DNA of 64,000 bases from Craspedostauros australis (Eukaryota; Bacillariophyta; Bacillariophyceae; Mastogloiales; Achnanthaceae), in the NCBI GenBank assembly GCA_026770025.1, contig JAMXDE010000005.1, forward strand, positions 2,976,001 through 3,040,000, read 5' to 3'. A model generated the notes under the pieces. It did not search any database. It had not been told where the DNA came from and saw only the letters and a list, made by a program, of their open reading frames with translations. Position numbers and translations under genes: made by a program. This document shows positions 10,628-21,702 of the stretch, piece after piece (positions within the stretch are counted from its first letter, which is position 1; every line of letters starts with the position of its first letter).

Positions 10628-13600
10628 TTACAGTTCATCCGGAGGGAGGGTGTCGGAAGGTGGTGGCGGAGGTGGAGGCCCATCGCTATCTGTGTCGCTG
10701 TCGCTGATGTATGCTGATGGTGCAGGGCTGGTCGTCGTTTTCATATTGGGCACGCTCGGACGTGCGCTTGCTGCAGGCGTTGGCGTTGGCGAGGCTGCGG
10801 TCTCCGTGGTTCCGACGGGGTTGAAAAACTGTTCTTCGGCTGCTTCGAGCTCCTTCAAGAAGCTATTCCATGGGTCGCTTTGGATGCCTCCGTCCAAGGG
10901 CTCGCGCTCTTGCTGCTGCTGCTGCTGCACCTGTTGTTGCTCCTCCTCCTGTTCCTGTTGCTGCATCTTTCTGCGTGATGTGCGTTTGAAGGTCGGCTTT
11001 GCCGAGGTTGACGACTCCGAGTCCGAACCGTACGCAGCCGTCTGAGAGAACCAATCGTTCGGTTTGCTAGTTGGCTTCGTGAACGACGTTCTCGGCTTTT
11101 GTCGTGCGCTCTTCCCGAAACGGCTTCTCGCTGCGCTTTCAGGATCCCTGGGCACGTTCGTGTGGTCCTGCGATTGCTGGCCGGGCGAATGCGTGTACTG
11201 AGTGGCATCCATCGGTTGCTGGATCACCCTGCCAGGAGTCAGACGCACTTGCGCAATGCTGGGTTCCGGCTGCGCTTCGGGCTGGTGGTGTGTTGGTGTC
11301 TGCGCTGGCGCTGGTGCTGGGATAGGCGGCAACGCCTGCTGCACTGGTTCTGACTGGGATGGCGCCTCGGGTTGCAATTGTGGCTGTGGTTGCGCATTCA
11401 CAGGGCTCTTGATTCTGGGTTTGATCACCTTCGGGCTGGTTGGTCGTCTAGCGACATAGTACGGCATGGTGGAGGAATCCTCGGAATCGCTGTCCGCATC
11501 ATGGCTCACGTAAGGTTGTGCCGCCGCTGCTCGTTGGTCGTTGATGTCCCTGGACGCATTGCGAGTAGTATCTTCGCTGTCGTAGCTCCCAGCCCTGGCA
11601 ATGGCGCCAATGGGAATCAGTGATGCCGGATGCGCCGTACGAGGCGGCGATGGCGGCGCTTCTTCATCGTTGAAGGTCTCCATCGGGGGATTGATCGTCA
11701 TGCATCGTGCAAGAACGTTCGCTGGAACGGCTTCCGGCTGTGTGGCGTTGCCATTGCTCGCACCTTCCGACGCACGGCCGAACCGATCGTCCAAGTTCTG
11801 AATGGCTGTCTCGGGGTACTCGGCAGGATTGGCGTTGGATGGTTCATTGTCCACGACCACGAACGTCCTTTCAGCAAGCGATGGGCTATCCCCGAAGGTG
11901 CTGGAGGCATCATCCGCCTCCTCGTTGATGGAGGCGAGGGTGGCGGGTGTCTTGGGGGATTGTCCATTCTTGTTCGTCCTGAGGGCACGAGCGCTTGATG
12001 GCGTTGCGGCGCTTGGGGCCATCGATGGGTCTGTCATGGCAGAGCTATCGCTTTTGATCTGGCATTCCACCTCCGCCTCGGGCACGTATGCGGCAGCTGA
12101 TTGCAGAATGACGGTGTTGGTGTCATCTTGCTTGTCCTTGTGGTCCCTGCGCCGTCTCGTAATGGCGAAGAAGACGCAGCAGCCGACGATCAAGGCGGCC
12201 AGGATGACGACCGCGAAGATGGGCCAGCTTTCTTCAACGTCTCCAAGGCTGCTTCCGCTGTTGCCCAAGTCCGACGTTTGTCTGTTTGTGTCCGGTTCGG
12301 TGGAGGACGGTGGCAGAGTGCCTGAAGTATCTTCCTGCGGAGCCGACGTTGGTTGCGGCGTTGGTTGCAGAGATGGCGATGCGGTCTGTTGGCGGATGTT
12401 GGTCGGTGCGGTTGTGACGGGTGCGCCTGTCGGTGCGCTGGTTGGACCGCCAGTTGGCGCACTGGTTGGTCGCAACGAGGGAGTTTGGCTAGGCGATGCG
12501 GATGGATGCTTCGATGGGGAGGCTGATGGCATCGTGCTTGGGGCTTGGCTCGGCATAGTAGTTGGTGGCAGCGTTTGGAATGTCGCGACCTCCATGGCAA
12601 CCAACGTGCCGAAGATGGTGGAGTAGTACAGCACATTTCCACCAGGCGACACGACAAAGTCAGCCTCCACCGCATCCTGGCACGCCGTGATGCCAGAGAT
12701 CTCCGAGCAGCCGACCGCCCAGTTGAGACGGCCGGAGTCCGCGTCGAACTGTTTGACCGTCCCGGTGACGGATTCGACGACGTAGACCACGGCGATGCTG
12801 TCATTCTCAAAGTAGTAGGGCTTGGCGGCATGGATGCTCTTGGCTCGGGTGTTGGACCATTCTTCGTCCCCGTTGTTCGCGTTCAAGCACACGAGGTCAT
12901 TCTTGACTCCCACGATGTAGAGGAGGCTTTCATCCTGCGACAGAACTCCTGCCGTTGGCAAAGCTGCAAGGTCCAAATGCGAGTGGTATTGGTATTGGTA
13001 TTGAGAATGGTATTGACATTGGTATTGGATGAGTGGAATGTGATGCGATGGCGCCGAATGTGACGATGTGACGGGATGGAGAGGTGGGAGAAGGCGAAAC
13101 AAGAACAAGATCGCAAACAAGGATGACGCGGTGCGACAAAACCAACAAAGGACGCACTAACTTGACACGCACAATCCACGCTTTCCGTTTCCGAACTCAC
13201 GTTGATCACTATCTATCCCCGAGATGGACAGCTGAGAGGTCCATCGCGGATCCTGCACGACGTCCCCCTCGATCGCGTTGGTAAGATCGCGGTTGGCGGT
13301 CCACCCTGCCACGTTGCTGCCCTCTCCCGTGACCCAGGCCTTGTTGAAGGTCTTGGAGAGGACGGGCGGCGTGATGGCGCCCAAGGGCCAGTCGCTGAGC
13401 AGCTTCAGCTCGAAGGACTGATCGCCTTGTCCGCCCAGATCTTCGAATTCCGCGGATGGCAGCAGCGCGTAGAGGCCGCCCTGACCACCTTGCTCGGACG
13501 GTGTGAGACTGAAGAAGACCATGTCGATGGTGCCCAGCAGATCATCCGGTGCTGTGCGGATGGAGGGAGGTCCGAAGGCCTGCGTGAGACTTGCGTCCGA

Positions 13601-14299
13601 CTTCTGCGCCAGGATGGTTGCGCCGGTTGCGGAAGGCGTGATGACGGACACGTATCCTCTCGTGATGGTGTTTGGTTCCGTGCCTCCTGCGTTGCCGTTG
13701 GGATCGTCGACCGCGACGTTGTGCACGACGTAGATGAAGTTCCCGTTGTTGCCGGCCACCGGGCTTCCGTGGATGACACCGTCCACGGTCTGGCTCCAAA
13801 GCAGCGTCCCATCCAGGTCCACGGCGATGACGCGGCTCGTGACCTGCCGATCGCTGCCCGATGTGATCTGGCCATCTTCGATGACGATATCCGAGACGAT
13901 CGGGACGTCAATCACGGCGTACATCAGGTAGTCCACCTTGCCGCCCTCGTCGTGCACGAAGACGGCCTTGGAACGGCTCTCCGGCTCTGCCTGGTCCACG
14001 GTTGGCGGTTCGAACATGATGGGATCGGGGTACGCCTCGGCATCGGGTGTCGCGGGGCGCAAGGCCCTGGTATCGAGGATGTGCAGAGTTGCGTCGTCCG
14101 CGGTGGCAACCAGGAGGTTGCCATCTCCGTGCATGGTCATGCCATTGCCCTTGCGCAGGCCGCGGCCACCCAGACTACCAGAGTTCTCCAGGCTGTGCGT
14201 CCATTGGATCTGCGGTTCGTTCAGCAGCTCACCGCGAGCTGATGGGATGGCGCAGATCAGGCCGAGGATCGCCGGAATCAGCACACGGGAGCGGATCAT
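10628..14299 (-). CDS. type I membrane protein: PQQ-like beta-propeller ectodomain, Pro/Ser/Thr stalk, TM, long tail (two exons)
   Basis: Exon 1 is 14299-13201 and exon 2 is 12963-10628. The 237-bp intron has a GTGAGT donor and TTGCAG acceptor; the phase-1 junction restores a frame of 1144 residues. The ATG at 14299 begins a signal peptide (MIRSRVLIPAILGLICAIPS then ARG|E). The ectodomain has repeated propeller-like strands (NLLVATADDATLHILDTRA; VIAVDLDGTLLWSQTVDG; LLYIVGVKNDLVCLNANNGD; GTVKQFDADSGRLNWAVGC), as in PQQ-enzyme repeat or quinoprotein-like folds. A stalk of PTS repeats (SAPTGGPTSAPTGAP) follows, then a TM helix (WPIFAVVILAALIVGCCVFF) with a TRRRR stop-transfer. A roughly 500-residue disordered cytoplasmic tail is rich in Ser, Pro and Gln (poly-Q near 10907-10970). 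This is the layout of a surface receptor or wall-associated protein; ligand unknown. The intron carries a GGTATT microsatellite (12985-13028). An alternative acceptor 15 bp further in would also keep frame. Confidence 0.85.
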
Positions 14300-15968
14300 C
14301 TTATCAAGTTTCCTGTTGTATGGGTATGCCGTCTCCGATGTTCTCTCTGTCGTTGCTCTGTCCAGTCGTACTCGTGGTGTGCGAGGAGTGTTGATATCAA
14401 AGTGTTGGTTTGAAAAGTACTCCACAGTATTATGCTGCTGATACTCTGATGATGCTGGTGACGATGTTGGCCTTGTCAACACTCGGCCTCTCTTTGTGGC
14501 TAATGTCAGGGCAGAAGAAGTTGGCTACCAGCAGTGCTGCCGCCCTTCTTTGTGGAGCTGCGACGGATGCTGATGCCTTTCCGAGCTTCCTGCTGTTTCG
14601 ATACACACCTCGCGAGTACGAGTATCCTCAAGTTGATGCTCGTCTCTTGATGACGATGATTGCTCAGCTCGTATGGTATAGTATCGCGTACTATCCGTGT
14701 TGGTGTTGGTGCGAGGACTATAATGTGTGTGTGTGATGCTGTTGGTGAGAATGTGCAGCATGCCAACGGAACGGAACAGAACGGAACAGCAGTCCGAGAG
14801 GATCCGTTCATGAAACGCTGTTGTGTCATGAACGCTCTCCCGCCATCATGATGTGAGCAATTGCTTGTTTCGCAACATCCCAAGTCTTGTTGGTTGGACA
14901 ATTTTCTGTGGTGCCAATGGCATGCCGACTGGCGCGTTTCAATTTTTGCATTCGTCCAATGAACCTTGGTTCATGAAACGGTTTCCTAACGTGCGACATC
15001 GTTGTTCCTTCCACAACGTTCACTTCATGTCTGTCTGGAAGACACGAGGAAACCTCTGTGGCCGCGCTGCGTCGGATACTCTTGGGAGCGGGACGGAGTG
15101 CGTTCTGGAGGAATTGGGAACATGTGGACTGGATTGGGGAATGAATGAATGAACAGAGCACTCTACCAATTGTTGGCTAGAGTACCTACTATGGCAGAGG
15201 GCACGGTATGGTTGGAGTGGTGACCAAGCATTCCAAGTACGAGTATTAGGGTGGAGAACTGCAGCACCCACCCTCCGCACAAGTAGAGTAGAGTGCTCTA
15301 CTATGCGCACAAGCACCACTATTCTACAATCGCCATTGCAAATAGTATTGGAGCTCGATGCTATTGTGTGGACATTGAGATGTTTCATTCGTCTTGCGTG
15401 TCTCTTCTGTCTGCACACATCTTATTTCCTTGCTGTCTGTGTTTGCTTGAGAACAGATACCGTACGACCTATGACACATCCTACCAATACGCAGAACGAA
15501 TGATTGCTGGACCCTACGTGCTGATGGTATTTTGGATTTGTCCCGTGCTTCATATCACAATAGTAGATCGTACGATGCGCACCGTACATACTTGTGACCA
15601 GCCACGTGCTGCTCGCATTTTGGAGGAATGATGATTGGTTCTTGCATCGAACGAACTTGGGCGAGTCGGAAGGACGGCGTATTTGGACGTCGGTACGAGT
15701 GTTTGTGGCGACGTAGCAGCAAATCGATTGCTTATTTCAATTCCGGATTGCGGTGCTACCATACATGTGCGCACCCATCTGAAGAGTAGCACTCTACTCT
15801 ACATTGCTTCTGGCACATGAAACGGTATGCCCAGCCATGCGGATGCCTTGTGATCCATGGTGCTGCACTTCAAAATAGTTGAAGATGTATTGCCAAGTAT
15901 GCACCGACTGATATCTTCACCGCGATTGCTCCAGGAGCATTCCAGAGTGGATCGGTCCCCCCTCACGC
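14300..15968. other. intergenic, no gene recognised
   Basis: About 1.7 kb between two minus-strand genes. Short ORFs only. It carries TACGAGTA words at 14617 and 15238, GTAGAGTAGAGTGCTCTAC near 15283, and an ACTCTACTCTAC patch near 15790. The start-proximal 150 bp presumably holds the promoter of the beta-propeller gene. Confidence 0.45.
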
Positions 15969-16751
15969 TCAAATCTTATCCACAACCGACCGGATTAATC
16001 GCCACGTGATGAGCGTCGTCGCCTCGAAGAAGATATCCGTCACGACCTCCACCGCGGCCACCACGATGCGCTTATCGGTTTCGGGCGAGTCTCCGAATTG
16101 AACGTAGGCGCCGAACTCGCTGTACAAATCAAACTGGGTCGCCAGAATGAGCAAACCCGTCGCGAAGGCGCCCGCCTTGACGGTTGCCAGCACCACCTGC
16201 TGCACGTCGCCTTCGTAAGATTCTCGCTCGAAGCCCTTGGCGGCCAGGCACCCGGCCAGCCAGCAGCATGCCAAACCGGCGCCGTGGATGAGGGTGGGTG
16301 CCAGGAAGGCTCCGCGGCGCGGAAACACGGAGTTGGACAGCCCGATCGGCGCCGCCCAGGATGGGTACGGGAAGCCGTTGCCCACGAGGAAGAAGATTTC
16401 CAACGATGGCGCGACGATCTGGGCAATGCCGGCTTCGGAAAGCGGTAAGGCTGGATCATCAATTTTGGGTGCCTTGAATCGATCCAGCAACGATTCGTGC
16501 AGGATCAAGGTGCTGGGTCGTTGGCGTCGTGCGCCGTGAATGGTGGGCCTTGCATGGCCGTTCGCGAAGCTGGGTGCTTCGGAAGAGATCCCTCTCGAAG
16601 AATCAACTGTTGCTGTTGGAGATGGCGCAAAGGCAAGTGCCGATGCGCACATGGCGAGGCACAACACCACCCGCATTGATGCACGCAGGAAGCTGGATCT
16701 CTGCATCCTTGACGAATGCGCACTTGCACGCGCACTTGTGCGGGTAGACAT
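15969..16751 (-). CDS. plastid-targeted multi-pass membrane protein, function unknown
   Basis: A single-exon protein of 260 residues from the ATG at 16751; an in-frame ATG further upstream only adds Met-rich and unrelated sequence. The N-terminus is basic and then hydrophobic (MRVVLCLAMCASALAFAPSP). Cleavage after ALA would place FAP at the mature start, the ASAFAP-like signature of bipartite plastid targeting in diatoms. The mature part has three hydrophobic stretches: IAQIVAPSLEIFFLVGNGF, LIHGAGLACCWLAGCLAA and VLATVKAGAFATGLLILATQ. It ends with an amphipathic segment (ITWRLIRSVVDKI). A start at the internal Met just before VVLCLAM is also possible. I do not recognise the family. The inferred site is a plastid membrane, thylakoid or envelope. 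Confidence 0.75.
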   Translation of the reverse strand: MSTRTSARASAHSSRMQRSSFLRASMRVVLCLAMCASALAFAPSPTATVDSSRGISSEAPSFANGHARPTIHGARRQRPSTLILHESLLDRFKAPKIDDPALPLSEAGIAQIVAPSLEIFFLVGNGFPYPSWAAPIGLSNSVFPRRGAFLAPTLIHGAGLACCWLAGCLAAKGFERESYEGDVQQVVLATVKAGAFATGLLILATQFDLYSEFGAYVQFGDSPETDKRIVVAAVEVVTDIFFEATTLITWRLIRSVVDKI

Positions 16752-17695
16752 CTTTTTTCGACTGCTTCTGGGAAGTTGGAGATTGCAAGTTGGGAGTTCA
16801 GATGGATCCCGCTGTCTCCTCTCCAGCGTCGTCAACTGAATTGTGAGTGTGTACGACGATGGTATGCTGCGTTCTCTCTCGGCTGCTTCGTGCTCTTCCG
16901 ACTTTGTGCTTGCGTCAGCCAAGAGAGTTGGAGTGCTCTGCATACGTCGTATGATAATATTAGGATGCACGAGTTTCGCAATGGCTGGATCGCAGCGTGT
17001 TCTCTGAGCCATCATCATCATCATGGCCGTGGCCATCATCTTCTTCGTTGGTATCCATCTCTCTCTATCTTGTTTGTTGTTGCCGACGGTGCGTCTTTGT
17101 GCGGCGATGATGCCGATGAGTCAGCAACTTTAGGTCGAACTAGTCGAACGGATCCAACATGTTCATTTCTTCGTTGGTGTTTGTTGCTGATCGAAGATAC
17201 CAAGGATCATCGTTGAATTTGTCACAACAACAACAACAGCGCAAGCACGTCGCCTTATCTTCGGAGTCCACACGAGGAGGGTAGATCGTACTTGCAGAGT
17301 ATCATCATCGATGCCAATACACAGGCATCATGTTGATGTAAGAGCTAATGGAAGAGCAGGATGCACCACACGGGTACGACTCCACCTCCAACTAATCTCT
17401 CATGGCAACACAGTTACGACAAGAGGAAGTTTGGCAATTTGTGAGCACAGCACCACCAGTACGGCCATCCAGCATACTGTTTCTACAGGCCGAATCGAGC
17501 TTGAAACTTCTCGTTTGCTGCCATCGCTGTCACTTGAAGAAAGTGGAATGCAAAATGAACACATGTTGCAACCTGTAATATCCAGTCCAATACTGTGGGG
17601 TCTTTCCTTGGTCGTAGCCACGCCCATTACAATCTCTCCTTGTTCATCTGGTGATGTGGAGTTTGGAGCTCCCCCCTCTCTCTATGTCCTTGCCT
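16752..17695. other. intergenic, no gene recognised
   Basis: Contains an ATCATC microsatellite (17012-17027) and a CAACAACAACAACAGC patch (17225-17240). Presumed promoter of the plastid protein on one side and 3' region of the MFS gene on the other. The 181-codon plus frame at 17311 overlaps the MFS coding end and is a shadow. Confidence 0.45.
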
Positions 17696-19895
17696 CTATA
17701 GACTTGAAGCTGGCAAGGCGTCGTTGTGGTCGTCATCGGTTGCCGTGGCGTTGGCAACCTTCTCACAATTCTCGTCCAGATCAGCAGCTTGATCCACCGC
17801 AGTTCCAAGCGCGATGCCGCTGGTCTCCGGCAGCTGCCACGCGATGGTGGCCGTGATCGTACCGATCAGGAACAAGTTGAGACCGACGTTCGATGCCGAG
17901 GTTCCCGGGGTGACGACGTACGGGACGAGGAACGCACCCAGTCGCGCCACAGCATTGACTGCACCATGTCCCGCTCCTCTCACCTCGGTGGTGAATACCT
18001 CGGAAGCATAGAGCCACGTCGCGGCATCCCCGGCCGCCATGAAGAATCTCACGGAAAAGCCGAGAGCGACGAATGGCCATTTCGGCACGCCGTCTGATTC
18101 GCTTAGGAATCCGAGGATGAGGCAGCATGTGCCTCCCAGAAAAGACGTCAAAGACTGGGTCATGATCCTGCCAAGTCTGTCGACGACGGCGATGCAGGCG
18201 AAGCTTCCGAACAGCTCCGCGGCAGTGCTGATGAAGATGGCATCGTAGTTGAAGTCATACAATTTGTCGCTTCCGTCGTTGTCGTTAATGTTGTTGCTGT
18301 GGTTGCCATTGAAGCTGGAATGACCTTGATCGAAGTCTTGGCTTGAAAACAGAAGTGTGATCAGGAGAAAGCTGCCGTAGAAGAGCGAGAAGAAGCCGAA
18401 CCACACGGAACACAATTTCAGCACGGTCATTGCCCACTTTGGTGACAGCAGCTTGGAGCAGGAACCGTCGCCCTCTGCCTCCGCTTCTCTCACCACGAGC
18501 TCGGTATGAGCTGGGAACATCATCATGCCATCCTTGCCGTTCTTGTAGGCCAACTTTCTCAATGTTTCGACAGCCTCCTTGTGCCGCCCCTTGGCCAATA
18601 GCCAGCGCGGGGATTCGAAGACCCAGACGAGACAAATGATCAAGCAAAGAACGCAGGGCACAGCACAAGAGAAGGCGAACCACCGCCAGGCGTTGTCGCC
18701 GCCGACTCCAAGCGTGAACTTGGCGATGAGAGGTGACAGCATCGTCCCCGCTGTCCAGAAGAACTGCATGTACGTCATCTTCGTTCCGCGATGGGAGGTT
18801 GGGATGACTTCAGCAAGTGTGTCGTACGGGATGGCGAGTCCACCCACGCCGATTCCAACGATGAATCGGATGACGAAGAACCAGCGGACATCGTCAACCA
18901 TGCCGGTGAGGACGCCGCAGACTGCGTTGATGGCGGCGGTCATCACGAAGACTGGTTTGCGTCCGATGCAATCCGCCAGATGCCCCATGAAGAGTGCTCC
19001 GATTAAGGCGCCAGCAAAGGAGATGGAGAACACGGTGTCCATCTCGCGCTCCGTGAGGTCCCACTCAGCTTCAAGCACAACGTTGAGGAATGAGACCAAG
19101 AAAACCTGCAGGCTGTTCGAAACGAAGCACATGCCGGTGCAGAGCATCACCTCGGATTGGACGCGTCCCATACCAATCATTTCAATAGCGTCATCGACGT
19201 CGATCTCGAGAACGTCGCTTCCATTGCTTCCATTGCTGACGTTGCTACCGTTGGGATAATCGACATGCTTCGACTCGTCACTTGCTGACGGCTGGCGCTG
19301 AGAGCCTTGATCCATGTCATTGCGAGAGGCAACTCCGGACCCGTACCTGGCCTGAGGCGAATCGGACTCCAGGAGACGTGCGTTTTCAGATGCAGTCATT
19401 GTATCTGCGTGTGCCGTGGCTGGAGCGCTGCCACCGATGTTTCAGTTGATAGTATTGATCAAAACGAGTCGAGTCGAGTCGAGTCGAGGACTCGTATTCG
19501 ATTATAATGCTTGGATGAGAGTCGTACGCGTACGCGTATGACTGAGAGTGATTGTGTTTGCGGTAGGAAACGAAGTTGTGGTGTCGCGAAATCTCGGGTT
19601 CTGCGTTACGTCGAAAACAGGCAAGGCGTTTTGCTGCGACGCCGAATCCCTTGTGACCGTGGATTGCGCAAGTTCGCATGTTGGGCGTACTCCACAATCG
19701 AATACGGAGGCAAGGCGGATACTCACAAAAGAACTTCATCGCTCAGGGGCCGACTTGCGAGGATTGGAGTGTGTTCGCGCTGCCGCCACCAACCAAGGCC
19801 AACACCGGAGCACGTGGCAACCGCTTGCGGCTGATGGTGGTTGCTGGGATACTTGCGATGGTCACGTTTTTTGTCCGTCTCCTGACGTGAACAAG
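17694..19895. repeat. segmental duplication, copy 1 (MFS gene plus upstream DNA)
   Basis: Sequence similarity to 33460-35666 starts almost exactly at the stop codon and extends through the gene to about 490 bp upstream of the ATG, ending soon after CTCCTGACGTGAACAAGAAG. In the upstream part the copies differ by small indels: here GAGTC is repeated four times (19463-19484), in copy 2 only about twice. Confidence 0.85.
17696..19399 (-). CDS. SVOP/SV2-like major facilitator superfamily transporter, copy 1
   Basis: A 567-residue, 12-TM MFS permease of the SVOP/SV2-like or organic-solute branch, probably in the plasma membrane or an internal membrane; substrate unknown. The N-terminal DAIEMIGMGRVQSEVMLCTG matches the conserved entry of SVOP-like proteins (EDAVEAIGFG). 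The MFS A-motif is MGHLADCIGRK, and the second-half counterpart is VDRLGRI. The loop between TM6 and TM7 reads VWVFESPRWLLAKGR: the usual PES has become FES, whereas copy 2 at 33462-35162 keeps PESPRW (codon TTC against CCC). The two copies are otherwise nearly identical, with most differences in the N-terminal tail and a Ser/Asn/Gly loop around FNGNHSNNINDNDG. The intact frame indicates a functional or recently diverging paralogue. Single exon. Confidence 0.92.
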   Translation of the reverse strand: MTASENARLLESDSPQARYGSGVASRNDMDQGSQRQPSASDESKHVDYPNGSNVSNGSNGSDVLEIDVDDAIEMIGMGRVQSEVMLCTGMCFVSNSLQVFLVSFLNVVLEAEWDLTEREMDTVFSISFAGALIGALFMGHLADCIGRKPVFVMTAAINAVCGVLTGMVDDVRWFFVIRFIVGIGVGGLAIPYDTLAEVIPTSHRGTKMTYMQFFWTAGTMLSPLIAKFTLGVGGDNAWRWFAFSCAVPCVLCLIICLVWVFESPRWLLAKGRHKEAVETLRKLAYKNGKDGMMMFPAHTELVVREAEAEGDGSCSKLLSPKWAMTVLKLCSVWFGFFSLFYGSFLLITLLFSSQDFDQGHSSFNGNHSNNINDNDGSDKLYDFNYDAIFISTAAELFGSFACIAVVDRLGRIMTQSLTSFLGGTCCLILGFLSESDGVPKWPFVALGFSVRFFMAAGDAATWLYASEVFTTEVRGAGHGAVNAVARLGAFLVPYVVTPGTSASNVGLNLFLIGTITATIAWQLPETSGIALGTAVDQAADLDENCEKVANATATDDDHNDALPASSL

Positions 19896-21702
19896 AAGGC
19901 GGTCAACTCGTACAGAGAGCCAGTTCGCAGGTCCGCTCAGTCCAACATTGAAGGGTTCTCTCCGCAACAAGGCACGGCGGAAATTCGCTGAAAGTGTGTC
20001 TGGAGAATGGACAAACGCCCTCCGACACACCAATCCCGTCTTCGAGGTGCTTTCCGACTCGTACGAGTCAACAGCAGCCTCGGCTCCCATGTCTGAGAAG
20101 GTGTATTTAGCGTTCCGATTTGACGAGAGCGAAATTTGAACGTGATTGCTAACGTCTAATAACGGTTAAAACGAAAGAAAATGTGTTCGAACAGGTCAAG
20201 CGATGACGTCTCTGAAACGCCAAATTCTGTCCGCAACCCGTCAACAGATCCTCTTTCCCGATCGTGTCTGCGCACATTATGTTGTTTGCGTCGAAAAACT
20301 AATCAATGCAATGTGATCATCACGAAGCAGCGTTCATATTCGACCAAGAGGACCGTAAAACTACAAAGGTCCATAAAAATTAAAAGAAGTAATGAAAGCA
20401 AAATCGGGCTCCACACGGCATGTATATTTTGATCTAGTTTATGAATATGTGGGTGGTTTGGTCGAAAGCCCCGTGTGTTGCTGGCACGTCAGGACCGACT
20501 GCAGGTCCCGTCACTCAAGTGGGTCATAGTGGAGCGACTGTTTGTGGACCCAAGACGAAGTCTTGCAGCAACCCGTTGTTGTTGAACCGGCATTGATGTA
20601 AGATTGACAGTTCTCGTGAATAAGTCGGACCAACGGAGAATTGCTACAAGACGGCGCACTGCGAGAGCTTTGGAAGGACAGACGAACTGGCCAAAGAATA
20701 TCTCTCTCCCCGCGACTCGCTGGTTTTGGGACTGGAAAGGCACATTGAGACATGTGCCCTCCTCCACCTGAGCATTCCGTGCGTTGTGGTCTTGGTTTTT
20801 GTTATTGCCCAGGTCGGTGGCTGGAACGACTCTGCCGCTCGTGCACACTTTGCTTGTTGCACTTTGCCTGTTGCGCTTCGTCGTGCTTCTTTCCTGTTGC
20901 ATTGTTTTGCTGGAACCTCTTCCTCACCGAATCCTCCACGCAGGCTCAGTTTCAGTGGAACTCCGCAGCGGCAAAGCTGTGTTGCCAATGCGAACCCAAA
21001 AGCGGTGGCGAATGTGACACATGACCCAAATGTGTCAGCAAATTCCTCACCACGAACATGCACCACACACGCATCACACCGCCTCCCAGCCTTCTCTCTC
21101 GTGCGCATCTCATCCGAGCAACATCATCGAACCACTGGATGAAGCATGTTCGAAGACATCCATCAAGCTGAAGCATTTTGCGCTGCTAAGACAGCAAGCG
21201 AGGCAGCATCCAGGTTCGAAGCAACGGGTACAACGGTGGAGTTGAGTTGAGTAATTTTGCATGATCGTGGCATGGGCCAAAACCAAATGGATTTTGCGGT
21301 CACTTGACGCGACGTGGATAACTGTTGCATAACCAACAACGAGCTAGTCACCGACCCTCGATGGGAAGGATCGTTGCCTGTGCGTCTCGGGGTCTCTTTT
21401 GTGCATCATCTTCCAACCAGAGGTACCATGACGTTCACTACGATGGGGATTGTTGTTGGACGATGGGAAGCATGATGGCGGCAGGCATCCCTCCGCGGCT
21501 AGTTTCCGATCTTGCCGAGAGCGCACAAGTAGGATTACTGGAGTCAAACCCGTGCAACATTATTCCTTTATTCTGCGCAGTCGAACAGAGTAGAGTGGCT
21601 CGTAGATTGGTATGATATGGTATGCTGTCATTATATAGTAGGTGTCGTACGACTACTCTCTCTGGAGAGCAAGAGGGAGACAGCATTGCTCGACCAGTCT
21701 CC
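19400..21702. other. intergenic: MFS promoter side, otherwise nothing recognised
   Basis: The first 490 bp belong to the duplicated upstream region of the MFS gene and include GAGTC repeats (19463-19484), TACGCGTACGCG (19526-19537) and a TGACGT word at 19883. GACTCGTACGAGTC near 20055 is a 14-bp palindrome. From 20100 to 21700 there are only short overlapping ORFs of mixed frame with no domain; I see no gene. Confidence 0.45.

Noticed and set aside
11802-12626. 274-codon plus frame rich in Val/Gly/Ala
   Set aside because: Antisense shadow of the Pro/Ser/Thr stalk of the beta-propeller protein.
13202-14242. 346-codon plus frame
   Set aside because: Antisense of the propeller exon 1, whose own product has a signal peptide and repeat structure.
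20489-21142. Overlapping 137-154 codon frames on both strands
   Set aside because: Frames conflict with each other, no domain or splice evidence; treated as intergenic.
21200-21240. GGTTCGAAGC resembling a tRNA T-arm
   Set aside because: No matching acceptor, D or anticodon arms in the expected positions.
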